Positions 57,617 through 64,000 of a stretch of 64,000 bases of DNA are shown here, piece after piece. How positions within the stretch are numbered: the first letter of the stretch is position 1; every line of letters starts with the position of its first letter. The notes beneath the pieces are model-generated. The model was not told the origin of the DNA and searched no databases. It saw only the letters and a program-made list of their open reading frames with translations. Source of the stretch: Nageia nagi (taxonomy: Eukaryota > Pinophyta); the NCBI GenBank assembly GCA_050084985.1, contig JBITNC010000002.1, forward strand, positions 4,030,001 through 4,094,000. Direction: 5' to 3'. Position numbers and translations under genes: made by a program.

Positions 57617-60600
57617 ATGATTGTAAACACATGGAATGTAAGGGGATTAAATATTCACCCTAGATAATAGGTTATTTATACCAAAATTATTCTAGTAAAT
57701 AATGTAGATGTGGTATTGCTACATGAAACTAACTCTTCTTTGGAGGAAATGATTACTATGGTCAAGATGTGTTGGGGGCAATGAGATTGGGTTTTCCAAG
57801 CTTCTCAAGGTTTGTCAAGAGGATTAGTTACACTCTAGAACATGAATTTCTTCCAAGTAGAGGAATAAAATTTAGGTAAATGGGTTCTCATAATAAAACT
57901 TTGAGAGAGCGAAACAGGGATGGTGTGGATGATAATTAATTTTTATGGGATGAGAAAAGTGTGAGATTGGAACAAACAATGGAGGGCAATCCAAAAAATA
58001 AGGGAGATCCACCTAGAATATTTTTGGATTATAGGAGGAGATATAAATTCCAAAATGATAGTGTATGATGAAGAAGGAGGATTGACTCAGTTAAATGAAA
58101 AAAGATAGCCTTTTGATAGCCCAAACATAATATCTAAATTTAGTTGATATTTCTCCACCCAGTTATAACAACACTTGGACAAGTAAAAGAAAAGAGGACT
58201 AGACAATCAAATATAGACTTTATTTGCTTATGGGAGAGGAATTCACCATTTATTGGTAGTTCCAATCACACATTCTCAACCAGTTATATTCATATCATTT
58301 TATTATGAATCTTCTAATTGAGAAAGGATCCATGCCCAAAAATTATCCTTTCAAATTTATGAATTTTTGGTTTCAAGATAAGGACTTACTAGAATTTATG
58401 AAATAGTGGTGGCAACAAGGTACACCATTATGTGGAACTACACAAACCCAGATTCATTGTAAGTTAAAAAATTTCAAAAGCATATTGAAGAGCTAGAGGA
58501 AAACTTACAGATCTAATTTTCAATAGTAGAGAAATAATCTTATAATATGTATACAAGAAATAACATAAAAGATTCACATAGAAATAATAATGATATAATT
58601 ACTCCAAAAATAAAATACCTTGCTACAAGAGAAAGAGGAGCTTAATAGAAAAGAGAAAGCATATTGGAGACAAAGATCCATAGTAACATGGCTACAAGAG
58701 GATAAAAATATCCAGAGTAATAAGGCTAAAAGAGGGTGATATAAATACTAATTTTTTTCATCAATTGGCCATAAGTTGCACTCTTTATAATCATATTGAC
58801 ATCATCATATTAGAGGATGGAGTTAGGGTAATGACTGATCCAAGTTTGAAATATGCTTCTAACAAATACTTCTCATCTTTATTTACTACAGACCCAAACA
58901 TGTGCATCCAGTTTCAAGAGGAAATTTTGGGGAGCATTCCAACATTAGTATCTAATCATATCCAAAATAATAGGCATAATAGAGAGATTAAATAGGATGA
59001 GATCAAATAAATAGTATTTTTAATACAAATTGGGAAGACTTTAGGCCCATATGGACTCTCAATAGAGTTATTCAAGGCTTGTTGGGATATAGTAGCAGAG
59101 AATGTAACTAGAGTAATGGAAGAAGCTAAATCTAGCAAAAAAATCCTTAAAGCCTTTAATCACATATTTCTAGCTTTGATCCCAAAAGGAAGTGAAATGG
59201 ATTCCCTCACCAATTACATACCAGTAGCCTTATGCAATGTGGTTTACAAGATTCTAACAAAGTTGATGGAAAACAAGCTAAAATAAATACCTCCTCTTTT
59301 AATTTCTCCATAACAAGGAGGTTTTATATAGGGGAGGAAAATCATGGATGGGATTTTGATAGCACAAGAAACTATCCATCAACTACGTCAAAAAGGAGAT
59401 AAAGACATGTTCCTCAAATTGGACTTATCTTAGGTATATGATAGGGTAAATTGGACCTTTCTTACCCAAGTTATGAGAAAATTTGGTTTTACTGAATGAT
59501 GGACTAAATTGATGCTAAAATGCATTTATATAGTATCTTTCTAAGTATTTATGTATGGATCCCCATCATAATTTTTTAATGCTTCTAGAGGTGTCAAATA
59601 AGGAGAACCCCTATCTCCTTATTTATGCATCCTTTTTTGCAAAAAGTTTGGGTATAATAATTCAAAATAGGAAAATAAATAACTCTTTTGCAGGGACTCA
59701 AATAAGTAGAGATATAAGGATTACACACATACAATTTGTAAATGATACAAGAATTTGGGAGGAAACCACAATCAAAGAAGCCAATCTCATTAGAGGCATT
59801 TTAATTGTTATATTGTAACTACAAGATAATTATTAAATGAAGCAAAATTTAAGGTTGCATTTTTCAATGTGCTAAAAAGAGTTAGAGATAAGATATCTTA
59901 TATCTTAAAATTCTCATAAACCACCTTACCTTTGGATTATATTATTATTCCCTTTTTATAGAAAAGATTCAAAAATAAACATTGGAAAGCTTTAAAGGAT
60001 ACAATCCTCTTAAAATTATCTCATTGGAATTAGAGCAATAATAATAAATAATCATGCCTTGAAAGGTAAACTATGTTGAAGATGGCTCGCCAACCAAGAC
60101 CAATTATGGTTTCAATTTTTGATAGCAAAATACTATCCTAAGGATGAATCAAAAGACCTTTCCTACATCCTAGTAATAGCAAAATGATAAAAAAATTTGG
60201 AGAGAAATCCAAAGAGGTTCCACAATGATCAAAGTAGGTATATATTGGAAAGTGGGAGGTGGTATAAATATAATACTATGGGAAGACTCATGCAAATATT
60301 TTCATCCTAGAATTAAGCAATATCATCACCTTAATGGTCTTATAGAAGCCCTTCAAGGATAAGTATGGACTCACATTTTCCATTATATTTGACCTCTTAA
60401 AAAATACCAAGAAAATATAGGGATGTGGGATGCCTTGAAATAAACATTAGGGGAAGATTAGAAGGAGGAAAAAAATGAATTGAAAGGAATCCTAAAGAAT
60501 AGGAAGTGAACAAGGAGATATGAATTGGGCCAATTAGCATGAAGAGATGGAAAATTAGGCACTTATATTGTAAAATAAGGTTATAAACAAATTATTGGCA

Positions 60601-61375
60601 ATTCATAATCTCTATCAAAACTCCCCTGGATGAGATGTTGGCAATCCAAAGGATGGGTGAAGATAAATTACTTCACATGATTAGTAGTAAACAATAGTAT
60701 AATGACCCAATATAATTTGAATAAAAAGGGTTTCATAGTTCCTAATTAGTGTGTTATGTGTGATTAAGAATAGGAATCAATGAATCACCTACTCTTTCAA
60801 TTCCCTTTTGCTCGTACAATTTGGGATTGGTGACACACCATCTTCAATCAAAAAAATGGTCCTTCTCTTAATGGGAATACATTCTAGGACTATTGGAATA
60901 ATAATCATTTTAAATCCAAGATTCTAAAAGTAGTTTGGAACTTAGGAGTGGGCTTCATTTGGTGGCAGATCTAACTAGAAAGAAATAATAGAATTTTTAA
61001 AGAAGAGTTTTTGTCATAAGAAAGAACTTGAGGTATTATTATCAAAATATTATTAGAGACAATGCAGGCTAAAGAACAAGAAGACTCGTAGATGTCAGAG
61101 GAGAAAATGGAAATATAATCATAACTTTGAAAATAGTTGCAATATGAGAATGAAACATAATATGATAATAAGATGATCTACAGCTTTCTGGTGGAACCAA
61201 CCTTCAATAAAGGAATATGGGGCACAAATTTTAGTATATGGAAGATTTGGATCTTGGGAAAACAAAAGAGCTAAATTTAACTACAACCTTACCAAGAAAT
61301 ACATGTCATCAATTTTGATTTTATAATTTGACCTTTTTTGAATAAAGTATTTACCTTTTACTAAAAAAAGACTTA
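57617..61375 (+). pseudogene. LINE ORF2: endonuclease, reverse transcriptase and zf-RVT, broken
   Basis: Copies LINE RNA at a nicked target. Endonuclease from ATG 57617: MIVNTWNVRGLN, VVLLHETNSS (57710-57740, catalytic Glu), WIIGGDINSKM near 58030 (usual GDFN). RT from about 59030: LGPYGLSIELFKACWDIV, LIPKGSEMDSLTNYIPVALC, QGGFI-GRKIMDGILIAQE, FLKLDLS-VYDRVNWTF (first catalytic Asp kept), SRGVK-GEPLSPYL. The second catalytic site at 59727-59745 reads IQFVNDTRIW, where FADD is expected, so one catalytic Asp is Asn. The zf-RVT region at 60625-60840: RCWQSKGWVKINYF, LNKKGFIVPN, CVMCD...ESMNHLLFQFPFARTIWDW. Numerous stops. Confidence 0.85.
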
Positions 61376-62705
61376 TATATTATATCAAATAATAATGTAA
61401 TATATATATATATTTTGTTGGAGTTTTATCTTCTGATACAGGGAACCATGAACTCTTAAGCAAAATAATAATAATAATGTAATATATTTGCTACGAATAA
61501 TAACAATATATAAGAAAAATATATTCCAAAACATTATTGTGAATGAATATATTACAACAAATGAAAGTTTAATATATTACAACCAATACAACAAACAAAA
61601 TAGCCAATAAAAAATACAATGAATGAAATAGAGATAAAATTAATGAAAGCTAAATAATACATAATTTTCAAGGATAAATTAAATTTTACTTCATATATAG
61701 ATTGTTATTTACTTTTCCAACCTCAATGTTGGTTATTTTCCTATTATAGATAGTTATTTTGAATTTATGGTTCTTAATTTCAATATAGAAAATATTAATT
61801 TTCATTATAGAAATTGATCCTCTATTTTCCTTTTATAAAAAAATATGTCAATAGTTTAATATCAAATCATTTATTATTTTTATTTTTTAGTAATTTTATT
61901 TTTTTAATCTGAGCTTTTAAAAAAAATTATTTATAGATGAAACATTTGAGTAGATGTTATCCTCTTTGTCTACCATCTTTGGACTGATAATACTTTTAGG
62001 TGAGTAAGCTATATTTCCAAACATATAAAGGGAAGACAATCAAGCATTTTAAAGAAGAATTTTTTATTAGAATCTTCTCTACATTGTGCCGTTTACTCTT
62101 GACAATAGTTATTATTAGTTATTTTTTGGTTTATTAATATTCTACATTTTTTATATATTTTTTAAATCAAAGAATGTTATATTAAATAATAATAGTTTTA
62201 TAATAATACATTCTTAACATTTATTATTATCATTTATTTGCATGGTGTGCCTTGCATGATTGTTTGTATCGCATAAGCCTTATGAATGAATGATTGAGAT
62301 ATTTTAATATCCTTTAAATTTAATGGTTTTTAGGATTATAGAAAAATAGAAAGAGTTTCTAACATACATTAAGAAATAATAAATATACCATAGAAAGAGT
62401 TCTTATATGTTATTTTCCTCAATTTCATCATTAAAAAATATAAAGAGTGAAACAAAACCATCAAAATTAAAAGCAAACATATGATCTAGGTTTCATTTTA
62501 AGATCCTAATCTCTAATTTTACTTATATAAACTAAGGTAAATTTATTTTGAAATAATGGCAATTTTAATGGAATGGTGTATAGTAAGGATGGCAAATTGA
62601 AAAGTAAGTAAAAAATTTATAAAAAAAGAGATAAATTTAAATTTTTATAACAAATAACTTTCACCAAACATTATAAAAATTTTGTATGGATAGGTAATTA
62701 GGCTA
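61376..62705. other. AT-rich non-coding stretch
   Basis: No gene. 61490-61600 contains AATATATTACAACAAA(T) repeats like 19430-19610 and 54575-54660. (AAT)n runs near 61465-61480. Confidence 0.4.
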
Positions 62706-62709
62706 CTAC

Positions 62710-62885
62710 ACACGTGGACTATGTGGTTGCATGTTGTGATCAAGCAGTTGAATATTGTGATCAAGCAGTTGCACATTGCTACTAGGTAGTTGAATATTAT
62801 GATCGAGTGGTTGCATATTACAAATGCATGTCGCCATAGGGTGGTAGTCTATTGTTACCATTTGGTTGCAATATGCACCTTCCTA
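62710..62885. repeat. Minisatellite, unit about 24-27 bp
   Basis: Four to six degraded copies of GTGATCAAGCAGTTGAATATT / GATCGAGTGGTTGCATATTA. The open frame across it (62790-63008) is repeat-derived. Confidence 0.75.
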
Positions 62886-64000
62886 GTACCATTGTGTAAT
62901 CACCCAATTGAAATATGCAATTATCTGATTATGATTTATCATCAAGTAGTTACAAAACCCTACTATAAAATTACTTTAAATTTCACATATGTTTTTGCCC
63001 ATAAGTAAGCCAATTTGAGTCATTTTCCTCTCATTTTTACAATGAACAAAGGTTTCTAGGGTTTTGAATGCACCTTCTTCCATTCCAAACAATACCAAGC
63101 CTTTTAAATCAACCAAAACCTCATTTCCTACCAAATTATTTTGAAAACATCTTCTTCCTCATATTTCAAAGCTAGCTAAATTAAAGACTTTGAAAGATTT
63201 GGTTGATAACATATACTTTTGTGATCTTATTTACATGCCACAATATGATATAGACATCATATTATTTATATTTCTAATTACTTATTATACATGTCTAAAT
63301 ATGATTTTTATTAATTAATAAATAATATTTATTACATAAAAAAATAATATTGTAAAAAGGGTGTAAATGCATCACAAGCAATGTAATGAGCAGATAACAA
63401 TGTAAAAGGTGTAGATCTCAAGAACAAATGTATCTATAAAATAATATCAAAGGAAGATATTCCATATGCAAACAAGTCCAAAGCAATTGTGATAACTAAA
63501 ATAGTGTCTATAGACACCATTAATCAACATTGTATTTGTTATGTCCTAGTTGCAGTGACCATCTTTCGTTCATTGTGCAAGGTCAGATTCTTCATAATTC
63601 TAGGAATCCATACCCTTCATTTGACTGTATTCATGGTGCAAGTGATGTTCTTTCTGCATTTAGTGGAGTGGTAATTTGACTGCCTAGAACTCGTAGATGA
63701 TCAAAAGGTAGGCATGTGACTACTCATTTCACATGTACTTGGAAACATCTATCTAATAATGAGGTTTGTGCATCAGTTAGAGATCATATATGGTTTGCAT
63801 TTATTCAAATATAAATTGTAGATATAATGATAAATTATTTATTTAATTCATTATTTATGGTCTACACATATTATGATAATGAGAGGGAATTTTTAATATT
63901 TATTTACCAACACTAAGTTTTTTATTTGGTATATATTCAATTAATATTGTATGCCTGATAGATTTACCTTACAAGGATCATTAACATGTTACAAATCTTA
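62886..64000. other. Non-coding stretch at the right edge
   Basis: No gene or element recognised. 63490-63680 is somewhat GC-richer, and open on the plus strand, but the hydrophobic reading matches nothing I know. Confidence 0.35.

Larger units (their letters stand above)
55050..61375 (+). mobile_element. L1-type LINE retrotransposon, decayed
   Basis: Non-LTR element with a plant L1 layout: ORF1 with a DUF4283-like region, then ORF2 with AP-type endonuclease, reverse transcriptase and a zf-RVT zinc region. It ends near 61375 after GAATAAAG and an A-rich tail (CTAAAAAAAG). Both ORFs have many stops. The 5' limit is uncertain and I could not define a target duplication. Confidence 0.85.

Noticed and set aside
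62790-63008. Cys/His-rich small protein
   Set aside because: It is translated from the 24-27-bp minisatellite and has no other support.

Overview
The window looks like nuclear DNA from a large, repeat-rich plant genome. It is very AT-rich and has no intact host gene. It is packed with Ty1/copia, LINE and CACTA (En/Spm) elements, most of them decayed by point mutation. The PPR-type pseudogene near 3 kb and the abundance of internal telomere-like sequence make a gymnosperm my best guess, but the sequence alone does not prove it.

Layout. 1-892: relic of a copia gag. 893-3680: non-coding DNA with a PPR pseudogene and minisatellites. 3682-12022: a whole Ty1/copia element on the minus strand, with two LTRs about 500 bp long, a primer-binding site, a polypurine tract and a broken gag-pol. 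13780-16070: a second, older copia pol relic on the plus strand. 16485-19060: slightly GC-richer DNA with gene-like relics that I cannot name. 20132-53601: a nest of two CACTA transposons. 53602-54980: non-coding. 55050-61375: a decayed L1-type LINE on the plus strand. 61376-64000: AT-rich DNA with one minisatellite.

The central find is the CACTA nest. The outer element runs from 20132 to 53601, with CACTAC termini and the 3-bp target duplication AAT. A second element of the same kind runs from 23469 to 39799, with its own CACTAC termini and the duplication TCC. It lies inside the transposase gene of the first, and the outer gene resumes in register on the far side. Without its insertions the outer element is about 16.6 kb; the inner one is 16.3 kb.

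Both elements share one gene plan. On the minus strand are a SET-domain-like gene with an upstream cysteine-motif region, then a TNP2-type transposase followed by DUF4218 and DUF4216 domains. On the plus strand is a TNPA-like (Transposase_24-type) gene. Between the two divergent gene sets each element carries several kilobases of degenerate telomere-like repeats, a shared unique spacer of about 700 bp, and a TTAACA-type array. In this family the transposase pair would cut and bind the ends. The SET gene is an unexpected passenger that could act on chromatin (inference). A copia solo LTR of the same family as the 3.7-12 kb element has landed in the outer DUF4216 region. Every coding region seen has stops or frameshifts, so all elements here look non-autonomous today.
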